The translations under genes were made by a program, and so were the position numbers. Below, one piece after another: positions 48,006 through 57,334 of a stretch of DNA of 64,000 bases; the first letter of the stretch is position 1, and the number at the start of each line of letters is the position of its first letter. Below the pieces are notes generated by a model. That model did no database searches. It had not been told where the DNA came from and saw only the letters and a list, made by a program, of their open reading frames with translations. The DNA is from Paenibacillus qinlingensis (GTDB lineage Bacteria > Bacillota > Bacilli > Paenibacillales > NBRC-103111): positions 372,001 through 436,000 of the forward strand of contig NZ_JABMKY010000001.1 of NCBI RefSeq assembly GCF_013204845.1. The letters are read 5' to 3'.

Positions 48006-49934
48006 CTATTTCTCTGGATCCACATTGGATAAAAAGATACGAATCGTAGAACCCTGATCCACACGTGAGCCTGCTTTAGGCGCTTGAGAGATGACGTACT
48101 TCCCATTTCCTGATTTGGCCAGCTTAAAATTCATGTTCAGGTCTTCTAATATATCATCAACTGACGCTCCAACCAAGTCCGGAACTTCAACAATTGGAAT
48201 TTCTCCATAGCGATACTCTTTATCCAGTTGATTTTTGTCCGGCTCAACCTTCATGTATCGCAGTGCATCCGCCATGATATCTCTGACTAAAGGAGCTGCA
48301 ATCAGACCCCCGAATTGAATCCCTTTCGGATCATCTACCGCCGCATAAACAACAATCTTCGGATTATCTGCTGGCGCAAAGCCAATGAAAGACACGATAT
48401 GTTCATCAGGTGAATAACGTCCATTGATAACCTTCTGGGCTGTACCTGTTTTTCCGCCAACACGATAGCCATCAATAAATGCATTGCGACCTGTCCCTTT
48501 CGCTACAACACTCTCCAGCGCTTCACGAACTTGTCTAGACGTGTCCTCTGAGATGACGTTACGGACTAATTCAGGCTCAACTACATCGACAACTTCACCC
48601 GTATCTGGATTCGAGAAGGATTTGGCAACGTAAGGCTTAAATAGCTTACCACCATTGATCGCTGCTGAGACCGCAGTAATTTGCTGGATGGGTGTAACCG
48701 AAACACCTTGACCGAATGCGGTTGTAGCCAATTCGACTGGACCTACTTGCGATGGTTTGAACATAATCCCATTCTCTTCACCGCCAAGATCAATTCCTGT
48801 CTTTTTACCAAAACCAAATCTGGAAATATAGTCAAATAATTTCTCTTTGCCTAACCGCTGCCCCATCACAACAAACCCCGGGTTACAGGAATTTTGAACA
48901 ACCTGCAGCATTGTTTCACTGCCATGTCCTCCACGTTTCCAGCAACGCAACCGAGCGCCCCCAACTTCTATTGAACCTGGGTCGTAGAACTGTTCATTCT
49001 TTAAATCCACTTTCTTTTCTTCTAGTGCTGCGGCAAGGGTAATAATTTTAAATGTAGAACCAGGCTCATACGTTTTCCAAATCGGTAAATTCCGATTATA
49101 CGTTTCAGCCGGCGACTCCATGTATTTACCTGGATCATACGTCGGTCGGCTGCCCATTGACAGGATCTCACCGGTATTCGGATCCATCATGATGGCAATG
49201 ACGTTCTGAGCTTGATACTGCACCATCGCTTGATCTAACGATCGTTCCATCACCGATTGCAAATGGCTGTCGATGGTCAACTTCACGTTCAGCCCGTCTT
49301 TAGGCGGTGTGTAAGTATCCGTTGTACCAGCTAATTTCCGGCCAGCTGCATCTGTCATATAAGCGATATTGCCTGCGATCCCTGTCAATTGAGAGTTATA
49401 TTTCGATTCAATCCCTGTTAGCCCTTTATCTATCCCTGCGAAGCCTAGGATATGCGCTGCAAGCGAACCATAAGGATAGTAGCGCTTATTATCTTCGGCT
49501 ACGATGATGCCAGGCAGCTGCAAATTACGTACTTCCTGCGCCTTTTCTATCGTAATTTTACGACCCGATGGCTTTATATAGTTTTGCATTTCTTTCTTTG
49601 TAATTTGTTTGTATATGTCATCTTCATTGCCATCCAACACTTCTGCCAGTTTAGCGGCTGTGGCGTGAGCATCTTTAATTTGTATAGGAATCGCCACAAG
49701 TGTAGGGGTACTCATACTATACGTAAGCGTCAAGCCATTACGGTCTTGAATTTCGCCACGTTTGGGTGCAAAACCAATCTCTCTTCGCCAACTGTTCTCG
49801 GCCAACTTCGCGAGGTCTTGTCCGATCCAAAGTTGAACATAGGCAAGACGGATAATAAGTGCTGTAAAGATGACAGTTCCAATGATTAACGCCGTAAACA
49901 ATCTCCGACGAACGGTAACGTTAGAAGCCCGCAT
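48006..49934 (-). CDS. spoVD: Stage V sporulation protein D (class B PBP)
   Basis: Spore-cortex transpeptidase that pairs with SpoVE. 642 residues. One N-terminal membrane helix (about 13-32), a dimerisation/pedestal domain, and a transpeptidase domain with Ser in PGSTFK, SCN in VQNSCNPGF and KTG in GGKTGTAQ. A single C-terminal PASTA domain starts VEVPDLVGASVDD. That single PASTA and the position next to murE identify spoVD. An inverted repeat TCATGTT/AACATGA lies in the 86-bp leader at about 49965-49985. Confidence 0.94.
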   Translation of the reverse strand: MRASNVTVRRRLFTALIIGTVIFTALIIRLAYVQLWIGQDLAKLAENSWRREIGFAPKRGEIQDRNGLTLTYSMSTPTLVAIPIQIKDAHATAAKLAEVLDGNEDDIYKQITKKEMQNYIKPSGRKITIEKAQEVRNLQLPGIIVAEDNKRYYPYGSLAAHILGFAGIDKGLTGIESKYNSQLTGIAGNIAYMTDAAGRKLAGTTDTYTPPKDGLNVKLTIDSHLQSVMERSLDQAMVQYQAQNVIAIMMDPNTGEILSMGSRPTYDPGKYMESPAETYNRNLPIWKTYEPGSTFKIITLAAALEEKKVDLKNEQFYDPGSIEVGGARLRCWKRGGHGSETMLQVVQNSCNPGFVVMGQRLGKEKLFDYISRFGFGKKTGIDLGGEENGIMFKPSQVGPVELATTAFGQGVSVTPIQQITAVSAAINGGKLFKPYVAKSFSNPDTGEVVDVVEPELVRNVISEDTSRQVREALESVVAKGTGRNAFIDGYRVGGKTGTAQKVINGRYSPDEHIVSFIGFAPADNPKIVVYAAVDDPKGIQFGGLIAAPLVRDIMADALRYMKVEPDKNQLDKEYRYGEIPIVEVPDLVGASVDDILEDLNMNFKLAKSGNGKYVISQAPKAGSRVDQGSTIRIFLSNVDPEK

Positions 49935-50020
49935 GAACGTTCAGTCTCCCTTCCCACTATTGTCATGTTCATTCCTAACATGACTATTCAGGACAAACTG
50001 GGGTTAGAACAAGCTGTTCA

Positions 50021-52321
50021 CTAACGTTGTTTATTTGCTGTGGTTGTCGTTCGTTGCGTCTCCGTTTTGGCGTTAGGCGTTGGTGACGGTGTTGGCGTAC
50101 CTGCAGGTGTTGCAGAAGGTGTTGATCCGCTTGCCGTGTCTGCTTTATCACTTAGTGGTTTAAGCTGCAGCGTTACGCTACGACCTTCACCTGCTGCAGA
50201 TTGCTCGGATACATACCCTTCTCCAGAGGTTTGACAATCAATTTTGAAGAAAGAACACGTTTCAACAGCATCTCGCAGAGATTTGCCCACTAAATTCGGA
50301 AGTGGCATTTCTTCGACAGGTTGCATGGCAACGTAAATATGCTGCGTAGATAAAATTTGAGTTCCTGCCTTCGGGAATTGATCGACCACTTTTTCACCTT
50401 TACCGAACACTTCAAGCGAAAGTCCTATATCTTTGGCAGTGTCTTTAGCGCTTGTCGAAGAAACATCTAATAAGTTCGGTACATTAAGACGATTCGCTTC
50501 TTTGGTGATCGTTTTCGGCTTTTTACTTGAGGCTACGCCCATGTATTGCAAAGACTCACCGACGATTTCTTTGAACGCTGGCGCAAGGACTTGTCCGCCC
50601 AAATGATAGTTTCCGCCAAGATCAGGCTGATCTGCGATCAATGTAATTAGAATCCGTGGGTCCTCTACTGGCGCATAACCAATAAATGAGATTACCCACG
50701 TATCCGGTGAGTACGTTTTTTCACCAGGAAGTACGATATTCGCTGTCCCTGTTTTTGCTGCTATCCGATAATCTTCCATATAGGCAAGCTTACCAGTCCC
50801 TACTTCTTGGTCGGATACGACTTGCTCTAAATATCCACTCACTTGCGCTGCCGTTTGCGGACTTACAACTTGTCTGATGACTTGGGGTTCATACGCCGTG
50901 ATAACTTTCCCTGTTTTAGGATCAAGAATATCCTTCACAATATGCGGCCACATCAATTTACCACCATTCGCAATGGCTGCGTAGGCTGCGGTCTGCTGGA
51001 TCGCTGTCACAACGACTTTTCCTTGCCCGTAGGTTGCTGTTGCGTACTCAGATGGATATTTCATGTCAATGAGCCCTTTAACTTCTCCAGGCATATCGAT
51101 ATTCGTTTTTTGATCGAAACCAAACTTATTAATATAATCGCGTAGTTTATTCTGTGTTAACTTCTCGATTCCTAGCTTTACAAATGCAACGTTACTAGAC
51201 CTCTTCAAACCTTCTAAGAAGGTAATTTTCCCCCACCCAACGAGATTATGGTCATGGAGGATACGGTCTGAGACTTTAATTGACCCTGATTGATAGGTTT
51301 CTGTCGGATTAAACAATCCCTCTTCCACGGCTCCTGCAAGGGTAACTAATTTAAATGTAGATCCAGGTTCATATCGAGAAGCAACGGCGCCATTTCTAAA
51401 ATCTTTCTGTGGATCATAATTCCAATACGTATTCGGATTAAAGTTTGGCGTATTAGCCATCCCTAGTATTTCCATCGTTTTTGGATCGACCGCAATCGCT
51501 GTCAGGCTTTTAGGATGCCATTTGTCATTAACTTTCGCTAATGCACTCTCTAAATAAAACTGTATGTTTTTATCGATCGTAAGTCTAACATTGTTTCCGT
51601 CTTCCGCAGGTTTAAAGTTGACTTTGGCATCAGGAAGTTCGACACCTTTACCATCCTTTTCATAACTTAGCATCCCTGGAACACCCTTAAGCGTATCGTT
51701 TAGGTTCAACTCTAGGCCAAGCGATGCTTCACCTTCTTTGTTGGTGTACCCAAGAATATGGGACGCTAACGTTTCACCCGGATAGTACCTTTTTTCATCT
51801 TCAAGAATTGAAATTCCAACGCTCGCTCTGGCGCCCAACTTGAGCTTCGTTTGTAGATTGCTAATGAGTACACGAACTTGATCCGCCTTCTCTTTCTCAA
51901 TCTTCCAACCTTCGTTGCGTACTTCAACATTGGCAGCGAAGTCCGTCCCATCTAGATTCTTTTTGGTCGCCCTCTCGCGAATCTTATTTACGAGATCTGC
52001 GCGAGATGCTTCGGATTCTTTCAAAATATCAGCTAACCCCTGGGTCAAATCCTCAGCAATATGCAAAGCATCAATCACTTTCGGATTTAGCGCAATCGTA
52101 TAAGCTGTTGCTTCTACGGCGAGTACTTTATCATTGCGGTCCAAGATTGAACCGCGTACGGGAGCCAGCACTTTATCCGTTTCCCATCTCTTCTCTGCCT
52201 TCTCTAGCAACCAGGATGCTTCTACCACTTGAATCCAATAGACTTTAAACATGAGGACAACAAAAAGAAGGGTAAAAAACCCTCCAAGTAGCAAAGAACG
52301 TAACTTAATTTTTTTAGTCAT
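50021..52321 (-). CDS. pbpB: Penicillin-binding protein 2B / FtsI (septal transpeptidase)
   Basis: Class B PBP that cross-links septal peptidoglycan. 766 residues, longer than the B. subtilis protein (716). N-terminal membrane helix at about 9-27, then a pedestal domain. The transpeptidase has Ser in PGSTFKLV, SSN in KRSSNVAF and KTG in AAKTGTAN. Two PASTA domains follow (VPNLLDVSSTSAKDTAKDIG and LPNLVGKSLRDAVE); the second contains two Cys (CSFFKIDC). The last 45 residues are a Ser/Thr/Pro/Ala-rich tail. It follows ftsL by 15 bp. Confidence 0.95.
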   Translation of the reverse strand: MTKKIKLRSLLLGGFFTLLFVVLMFKVYWIQVVEASWLLEKAEKRWETDKVLAPVRGSILDRNDKVLAVEATAYTIALNPKVIDALHIAEDLTQGLADILKESEASRADLVNKIRERATKKNLDGTDFAANVEVRNEGWKIEKEKADQVRVLISNLQTKLKLGARASVGISILEDEKRYYPGETLASHILGYTNKEGEASLGLELNLNDTLKGVPGMLSYEKDGKGVELPDAKVNFKPAEDGNNVRLTIDKNIQFYLESALAKVNDKWHPKSLTAIAVDPKTMEILGMANTPNFNPNTYWNYDPQKDFRNGAVASRYEPGSTFKLVTLAGAVEEGLFNPTETYQSGSIKVSDRILHDHNLVGWGKITFLEGLKRSSNVAFVKLGIEKLTQNKLRDYINKFGFDQKTNIDMPGEVKGLIDMKYPSEYATATYGQGKVVVTAIQQTAAYAAIANGGKLMWPHIVKDILDPKTGKVITAYEPQVIRQVVSPQTAAQVSGYLEQVVSDQEVGTGKLAYMEDYRIAAKTGTANIVLPGEKTYSPDTWVISFIGYAPVEDPRILITLIADQPDLGGNYHLGGQVLAPAFKEIVGESLQYMGVASSKKPKTITKEANRLNVPNLLDVSSTSAKDTAKDIGLSLEVFGKGEKVVDQFPKAGTQILSTQHIYVAMQPVEEMPLPNLVGKSLRDAVETCSFFKIDCQTSGEGYVSEQSAAGEGRSVTLQLKPLSDKADTASGSTPSATPAGTPTPSPTPNAKTETQRTTTTANKQR

Positions 52322-52336
52322 ATGAGTACCTGCCCA

Positions 52337-52795
52337 TTACGGTTTAGAAGCTGTTTTCGTACTTTTGCCACTCGTTGTAGCTGTCGTTGTACTAGATTTC
52401 GTCTTCGTAGATGCCGTCGATTGCGCTACGACATTACTTTGCTTCACATCTTGTAAATTAAACCCGAGGCGTACTGCTTCCTCTTTTAAACGATCTGGGC
52501 TTTGAAGCTTCTCAACTTCTTGCTTAAGGGCACTGTTCTGTGCTTGAATTTCACGTATTTCACCTTGCATTTTCAAAATATTCGCATTCATCTGATAGAT
52601 CGCAGCAAATCGCCAAATGATCACGCCAGCAACAATAACACAAAGTACAACTGTGAATAAGTAGAGCATTTTCTCTTGCGCTGGCAATGAGGAATTGCGA
52701 TAAACAACCTTGGTTGTTTCTTTTATCTTAACACGCTGTTGCTGACTCGGTTTGCGTTTCGGATCAAGTGCCAAATTGCCTTGAATGTATGACAT
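52337..52795 (-). CDS. ftsL: Cell division protein FtsL
   Basis: Small bitopic divisome protein. 152 residues: a basic N-terminal tail of about 42, a membrane helix (MLYLFTVVLCVIVAGVIIW, about 43-61), a leucine-zipper-like coiled coil (about 70-105) and a low-complexity Ser/Thr/Lys tail. Sequence similarity in this family is weak; the call rests on topology and on its place between rsmH and pbpB. GGGAGG precedes the ATG. Confidence 0.92.
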   Translation of the reverse strand: MSYIQGNLALDPKRKPSQQQRVKIKETTKVVYRNSSLPAQEKMLYLFTVVLCVIVAGVIIWRFAAIYQMNANILKMQGEIREIQAQNSALKQEVEKLQSPDRLKEEAVRLGFNLQDVKQSNVVAQSTASTKTKSSTTTATTSGKSTKTASKP

Positions 52796-52813
52796 CGCTT
52801 ATTCCTCCCTTGG

Positions 52814-53764
52814 TCAAAGCTTTTCTGCTATTCTTAATTTTGCCGATCTGGCTCTTTGATTGACTTCTAATTCATGTTCACTAGGTAGAATTGGTTTACG
52901 AGTAACCAGTTTCAAATCTCCTGCTTTCTCACAAACGCACATTGGAAAAGCCGGCGGGCACGTACATTTCTCCACATTTTTCACGAAAAACTGTTTGCAA
53001 ATACGGTCCTCTAAGGAGTGAAATGTAATGACTGCAATGCGTCCTTGAGGCGCCAAACAGTTAAGTGACTGCTGGAGCGCTTCTTCAAATGCGCCTAGTT
53101 CATCGTTCACGGCAATTCGTAACGCTTGGAAACTGCGTTTGGCCGGGTGCCCCCCTGTCCGCCTTGCAGCAGCTGGGATCCCCTCTTTGATCAATTCCAC
53201 GAGTTCACCTGTTGTTTCAATCGTTTTCTTCTCTCTCGCTTCTACAATGACACCAGCAATTCGTCTGGAGAACTTCTCTTCCCCGTATTCGAATAAAACT
53301 TTTGCGATTTTGTCAGCAGGCCATTCATTCACGATTGTTTTGGCGGTGAGCAGCGTATCCCGATCCATTCTCATGTCAAGCTCGGCATCATGGTTGTAGC
53401 TGAATCCGCGATCACCATCATCCAACTGTGGAGAAGATACACCTAGATCGAACAAAATGCCATCAACCTGGGGCCTTCCATCCTTCATAGCTTTGGGTAC
53501 ACCGCGTAGTACATGCTCAATTTCTCTGAAGTTGCTTTTGATAATGGCAACGCGATCTAGATAGGGTGCAAGCACCGTTTGGGCATTGGCTAATGCAACA
53601 TCGTCTTGATCAAGGGCAATAAGCAACCCTTCTGGTCCTAGTTTGGAAGCGATAAGCGAGCTATGTCCCGCGCCTCCCATTGTACAATCCACGTAAACGC
53701 CATCTGGTTTTATATGTAAACCTTCTACAGATTCTTCTTTAAGTACAGTCACATGATGAAACAC
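52814..53764 (-). CDS. rsmH: 16S rRNA (cytosine1402-N4)-methyltransferase
   Basis: SAM-dependent methylation of C1402 in the ribosomal P site. 316 residues. The SAM loop is [13 protein letters not shown] near residues 26-38. [19 protein letters not shown] and [12 protein letters not shown] are family blocks. The Cys-rich [12 protein letters not shown] near residue 265 is typical. The GTG start has TAGGAGG eight bases upstream, and the hairpin repeat stands just before it. Confidence 0.97.
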   Translation of the reverse strand: MFHHVTVLKEESVEGLHIKPDGVYVDCTMGGAGHSSLIASKLGPEGLLIALDQDDVALANAQTVLAPYLDRVAIIKSNFREIEHVLRGVPKAMKDGRPQVDGILFDLGVSSPQLDDGDRGFSYNHDAELDMRMDRDTLLTAKTIVNEWPADKIAKVLFEYGEEKFSRRIAGVIVEAREKKTIETTGELVELIKEGIPAAARRTGGHPAKRSFQALRIAVNDELGAFEEALQQSLNCLAPQGRIAVITFHSLEDRICKQFFVKNVEKCTCPPAFPMCVCEKAGDLKLVTRKPILPSEHELEVNQRARSAKLRIAEKL

Positions 53765-53770
53765 TTGTTG

Positions 53771-53814
53771 TCCTCCTAAAAGTTTCGCCTTGGCAAAACT
53801 GACTTCGTAAGCAT
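53771..53814 (-). repeat. Leader hairpin repeat at the rsmH ribosome site
   Basis: On the minus strand ATGCTTACGAAGTCA is followed by GTTTTGCC/GGCGAAAC (53782-53799) and TTTTAGGAGG. The 15-base upstream part is identical to that before divIVA, 26 kb away. Confidence 0.65.
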
Positions 53815-53833
53815 ATTCTTAAACACTACATTT

Positions 53834-54271
53834 CTATAAATCAAAATTAAAATCGACCAGCTTCTCTGCTATTTCATTGAATGACTGTTCAGACTCATTG
53901 GCATAGCTTTCCCAAACTTGCTTACTCCAAATCTCCACACGATTAGAAACACCGATAACGACACAATCTTTTTCTAACTTAGCATGGTCGACGAGATTGC
54001 TTGGAATGTTAGCTCTTCCCTGCTTATCAAGCTCACACTCTGTTGCACCAGAGAAAAAAAACCGGGTAAAAGCACGTGCATCTGATTTCATTAATGGCAA
54101 TGCTTTCAGCTTCTGTTCGAGAATTAACCATTCGGATTGCGGATATACAAATAAGCACTGATCCAAACCACGGGTGATGACAAAAGCTTCGCCAAGGGCT
54201 TCACGAAATTTAGCCGGAATGATCATTCGGCCTTTCTCGTCAATGCTATGTTGATATTCACCCATAAACAT
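53834..54271 (-). CDS. mraZ: Transcriptional regulator MraZ
   Basis: DNA-binding protein with two AbrB/SpoVT-like domains; in E. coli it represses its own mra operon. About 145 residues. Each half has the family pattern: [20 protein letters not shown] near the start, and [20 protein letters not shown] in the second half. The ATG at 54271 has GGGGGG about nine bases upstream. Three GTGG repeats spaced 10 bp apart lie just before it, and they are the likely operator. Confidence 0.96.
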   Translation of the reverse strand: MFMGEYQHSIDEKGRMIIPAKFREALGEAFVITRGLDQCLFVYPQSEWLILEQKLKALPLMKSDARAFTRFFFSGATECELDKQGRANIPSNLVDHAKLEKDCVVIGVSNRVEIWSKQVWESYANESEQSFNEIAEKLVDFNFDL

Positions 54272-54289
54272 AGCATCAAGCCCCCCTTT

Positions 54290-54320
54290 CCCTCCACTTT
54301 GTACCACTTTTCACCACATT
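54290..54320 (-). promoter_or_regulatory. Probable MraZ operator
   Basis: On the minus strand GTGGTGAAAA, GTGGTACAAA and GTGGAGGGAA follow each other at an exact 10-bp period (GTGG cores complementary to 54294-54297, 54304-54307 and 54314-54317). MraZ is known to bind short G-rich direct repeats of this kind in front of its gene. A TACAAA within them could be the -10. Confidence 0.7.
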
Positions 54321-54335
54321 TGAATCAATATTCGC

Positions 54336-54371
54336 TAAAAATAAAAGAAATCCTGCTTAGTTAGCAGGATT
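54336..54371 (-). terminator. Terminator after the DUF4349 gene
   Basis: On the minus strand AATCCTGCT pairs with AGCAGGATT, followed by TCTTTTATTTTT. It separates the lipoprotein gene from mraZ. Confidence 0.8.
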
Positions 54372-54397
54372 AATTAATTTTTTTTCGTATTTTAGGT

Positions 54398-55480
54398 CTA
54401 TTCTGTGCCTTTTGTTCCTTGTTCTGTATCTTGGGGTGTATTATCAGATACTTGTTGCTCCTTCAGTTGCAACCGCAATTCCCTCAAATGTTGGTTCCGC
54501 TTGCGTCTGTATACCCAAATCGGGATGGCAATTAGAAGTAATATCACCAAAACCGGTACCGCGGCAGCAAGGAAAACGAGGACACCTTGCATCACTGCGA
54601 CCAGAACATTCAGACTAGAGCCCCATGCTTTTTCCACACGTTCCGCTAAAGTTAGTTCATTCGGGTCAGACAGCAACGGTTTTTTACCGGTTTGTTGATA
54701 CATACGCAGCTCGATGGTGGAATAAGAAACATTTTGATCTAAGTATCGCATCCTGCCTTTGATTTGCTCAATCACCTCTTGTACCTTGGCGAGCTCATTA
54801 GAAAATGCGAGTAAATCATCCGTCTTCGATGCTTTCTCCATAAAACTGAGCAATCTGGTTTCAACAAGCTGTTTGGCCGTCAGACGAGAGCTGAGATCAA
54901 CGTATTCTTCCGTTACATCCTGCCCTTGTACATTTCTTTGGAGCGCAGGGCTTATTTTTTCTAGGCCGTCCAGCATGGACACAAAACCATTCGCTGCGAC
55001 TTTAATCGTGTATGTTCCACCCTTTTCACCCGTATTCGCACTCTCGGAAAATTGCAAGATGTAAGCGCCGCTTAAAGCAACAAGATCCCGCAGCTGAGTT
55101 TGTGCTTTACTATAGTCTTCAACTGGCATCACAAGATTAGCCCGATAAATAAGTTTGCGATTAAAACCAGCTTCTTGATCGTTTCCACTTGCAGGCATCA
55201 CAACATTTGGCGCAGCCGCCTTTGCATCCGTTGTTGTATCTTTCGTTGTGGATTCCTTCGCCATAGCTGCTGGAGCTGCATTACTTGCTCTTACATCTTT
55301 ATTTGCAAATTGATCCGCTGTCGCACCGGAAGTTTGCACGCTGTTCATTTCAACTTTTAAATCAGCCTTGGACGCGGATTGTTCGCTCTTGGAGGATGAA
55401 CTACATCCTGCCAACACACCCAACACCAACATACACATGACGATCATAAGCGCTAGGTTTGCTCTTGTCTTTATCCTCAT
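54398..55480 (-). CDS. DUF4349 domain lipoprotein
   Basis: A 360-residue predicted lipoprotein. A signal peptide (about 1-25) ends in the lipobox VLAGC, so LspA should cleave before Cys26. A low-complexity linker leads to a DUF4349 domain (about 105-270; RKLIYRANLVMPVEDYSKAQ and EEYVDLSSRLTAKQLVETRL), which contains a coiled coil. A C-terminal membrane helix (VLVFLAAAVPVLVILLLIAIP, about 297-317) and a basic then acidic cytoplasmic tail follow. It would be anchored at both ends. The function is unknown. Its position just before mraZ suggests an envelope role, but this is inference. Confidence 0.88.
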   Translation of the reverse strand: MRIKTRANLALMIVMCMLVLGVLAGCSSSSKSEQSASKADLKVEMNSVQTSGATADQFANKDVRASNAAPAAMAKESTTKDTTTDAKAAAPNVVMPASGNDQEAGFNRKLIYRANLVMPVEDYSKAQTQLRDLVALSGAYILQFSESANTGEKGGTYTIKVAANGFVSMLDGLEKISPALQRNVQGQDVTEEYVDLSSRLTAKQLVETRLLSFMEKASKTDDLLAFSNELAKVQEVIEQIKGRMRYLDQNVSYSTIELRMYQQTGKKPLLSDPNELTLAERVEKAWGSSLNVLVAVMQGVLVFLAAAVPVLVILLLIAIPIWVYRRKRNQHLRELRLQLKEQQVSDNTPQDTEQGTKGTE

Positions 55481-55990
55481 TTCAACACGCCCCCAATTTC
55501 CATTTATAGGTTACACACCCTTCAAACGGAATCTCGAACTCGAAAGTTGCATGGAAACAACGCGGGTTGCAATAAAAAGTGATAAGGAGGTTTGGTTTGG
55601 ATGAAATGTTACAAATTTTAGAGTGACGCTGACCAGGTTACGAGGCAGTGGAGTGCGGGGTGGCTAGCGTATTGTCGGGGGTGTTGGGGCTTCCTGTCTT
55701 ACTGAGTTGCTGGGGTTGCTGAAGCCAGTGTGGGTATGAGCCGAGACTTTTAGGAGTTAGCTGGAAAAATTACAGTTATTTTAGTTGAATTTCATTGAAA
55801 TATTGATTTAGATGTATTTTATGTAGTTAATTATCCCATAATTGCTCAGTTTAACGAAAAACCCTGAATATACCTACAGAAAATCCAGTTAATGTTATAA
55901 ACTAGTCCATTTCCACTATATTAACTGTACAAAATCCATTTATTCACATTTGACTCCTCATCTACTACCTTCTTCCAACATCAACAACCT
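55481..55990. repeat. Spacer C: G-rich block and AT-rich dispersed repeats
   Basis: No gene is supported. About 55620-55740 is unusually G-rich on the plus strand. From 55756 to 55942 there are copies of the dispersed motif: TAGCTGGAAAAATTACAGTT (from 55758), TGTATTTTATGTAGTTAATT (from 55813), the inverted copy CTACAGAAAATCCAGTTAA (55874-55892) and TTAACTGTACAAAATCCATT (from 55921). The inverted copy shares 18 of 19 bases with the one at 19767. Confidence 0.6.
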
Positions 55991-55991
55991 C

Positions 55992-56028
55992 AAAAAAAAC
56001 CTCCAATCCACATAAGTGGACTAGAGGG
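55992..56028 (-). terminator. Terminator after ahcY
   Basis: On the minus strand CCTCTAGTCCAC pairs with GTGGATTGGAGG and is followed by TTTTTTTT, a strong terminator for the bshC-ahcY transcript. Confidence 0.92.
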
Positions 56029-56060
56029 CATCATCTTCACTTCAAATCACATCATCTATC

Positions 56061-57323
56061 CTAGTGCTCATCCCAGCTATCGAGGTAAGCTTTTTGCTCA
56101 TCTGAGAGAGCATCCACACTCGTACCTAGTGACTCAAGTTTGAAACGAGCAACTTGCTCATCCAGTACATAAGGAACATTGACAACTGTGTTTCCTAAAG
56201 ATTGATAAGAATCATTCACGTGTTTCAAAGACATCGCTTGAAGCGCAAACGTCATATCCATGATTTCAGCCGGATGACCATCCCCAGCAGCTAGGTTAAC
56301 TAAGCGACCTTCAGCTAAGATATACACTTTGCGACCATCCGTTAACTGATACTCTTCAATGTTACGACGAACTGTACGCTTTGAAGAAGACAATGCTTCT
56401 AACTCAGGTTTGTTTACTTCAACATCAAAGTGACCCGCATTCGAAAGAATCGCGCCGTCTTTCATCACTTTGTAGTGTTCGCCACGGATAACATCGCGGT
56501 TACCTGTAACTGTTACAAAGAAATCACCCAATTTGGCAGCTTCGATCATCGGCATCACCGCAAAACCATCCATATACGCCTCAACGCCTTTGATCGCATC
56601 GATTTCAGTGACGATTACGTTTGCGCCTAAACCTTTAGCACGCATAGCTACACCTTTACCGCACCAGCCATAGCCAACTACAACGACAGTTTTACCTGCA
56701 ACTACCAAGTTTGTTGTACGGTTAATGCCATCCCATACAGATTGGCCAGTACCGTAACGATTGTCAAACAAGTATTTACAATAAGCATCATTAACAGCAA
56801 CCATTGGGAAACCAAGCTTCCCGTCTTTTTCCATCGCTTTCAAGCGAAGAATACCTGTTGTTGTCTCTTCCGCACCACCACGCACATTGACAGCCAAATC
56901 TTTACGCTCGGAGTGAAGAAGCGAAACTAGGTCGCCACCGTCATCGATAATAAGATCTGGTTTGGATTCCAAAGATTTAATAAGAAGTTCTTTGTATTCT
57001 TCTGGACTTGGGTTGTATTTTGCAAATACAGTGATTCCATCTTCAACAAGCGCCGCACATACATCATCTTGCGTGGAAAGCGGGTTACTCCCCGTGATTG
57101 TAACTTCAGCTCCACCTGCTTTAACAACCTTGGCTAAGTAAGCTGTTTTAGCTTCCAAATGCAAGGAGATTGTTACTTTCAATCCTTTGAAAGGCTGTTC
57201 TTTCTCAAATTGCTCACGAATTCGATTCAAAACAGGCATATGCGCCTGAACCCAATCAATTTTCAAATGACCATCCGGCGCTAGCGCCATGTCAGTTACA
57301 ATACTGTTTGTTGCAGTTGTCAT
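56061..57323 (-). CDS. ahcY: Adenosylhomocysteinase
   Basis: Reversible hydrolysis of S-adenosylhomocysteine to adenosine and homocysteine; recycles the product of all SAM-dependent methylations. 420 residues, NAD-dependent. The NAD loop is VVVVGYGWCGKGVA near residue 215. SLHLEAKTAYLA is the N-terminal substrate site, and NAGHFDVEV is diagnostic. The C-terminus ends YLDSWDEH, as in the shorter bacterial/archaeal type. It starts 11 bp after bshC; its GGAGG overlaps the bshC stop. Many Bacillus species use Pfs and LuxS instead. Confidence 0.97.
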   Translation of the reverse strand: MTTATNSIVTDMALAPDGHLKIDWVQAHMPVLNRIREQFEKEQPFKGLKVTISLHLEAKTAYLAKVVKAGGAEVTITGSNPLSTQDDVCAALVEDGITVFAKYNPSPEEYKELLIKSLESKPDLIIDDGGDLVSLLHSERKDLAVNVRGGAEETTTGILRLKAMEKDGKLGFPMVAVNDAYCKYLFDNRYGTGQSVWDGINRTTNLVVAGKTVVVVGYGWCGKGVAMRAKGLGANVIVTEIDAIKGVEAYMDGFAVMPMIEAAKLGDFFVTVTGNRDVIRGEHYKVMKDGAILSNAGHFDVEVNKPELEALSSSKRTVRRNIEEYQLTDGRKVYILAEGRLVNLAAGDGHPAEIMDMTFALQAMSLKHVNDSYQSLGNTVVNVPYVLDEQVARFKLESLGTSVDALSDEQKAYLDSWDEH

Positions 57324-57334
57324 CTTTGTTCCTC

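Noticed and set aside
49962..49986. SigE promoter before spoVD
   Set aside because: A CATGACAAT resembles part of a SigE -10, but no -35 lies at the right distance. The segment is better read as an inverted repeat.
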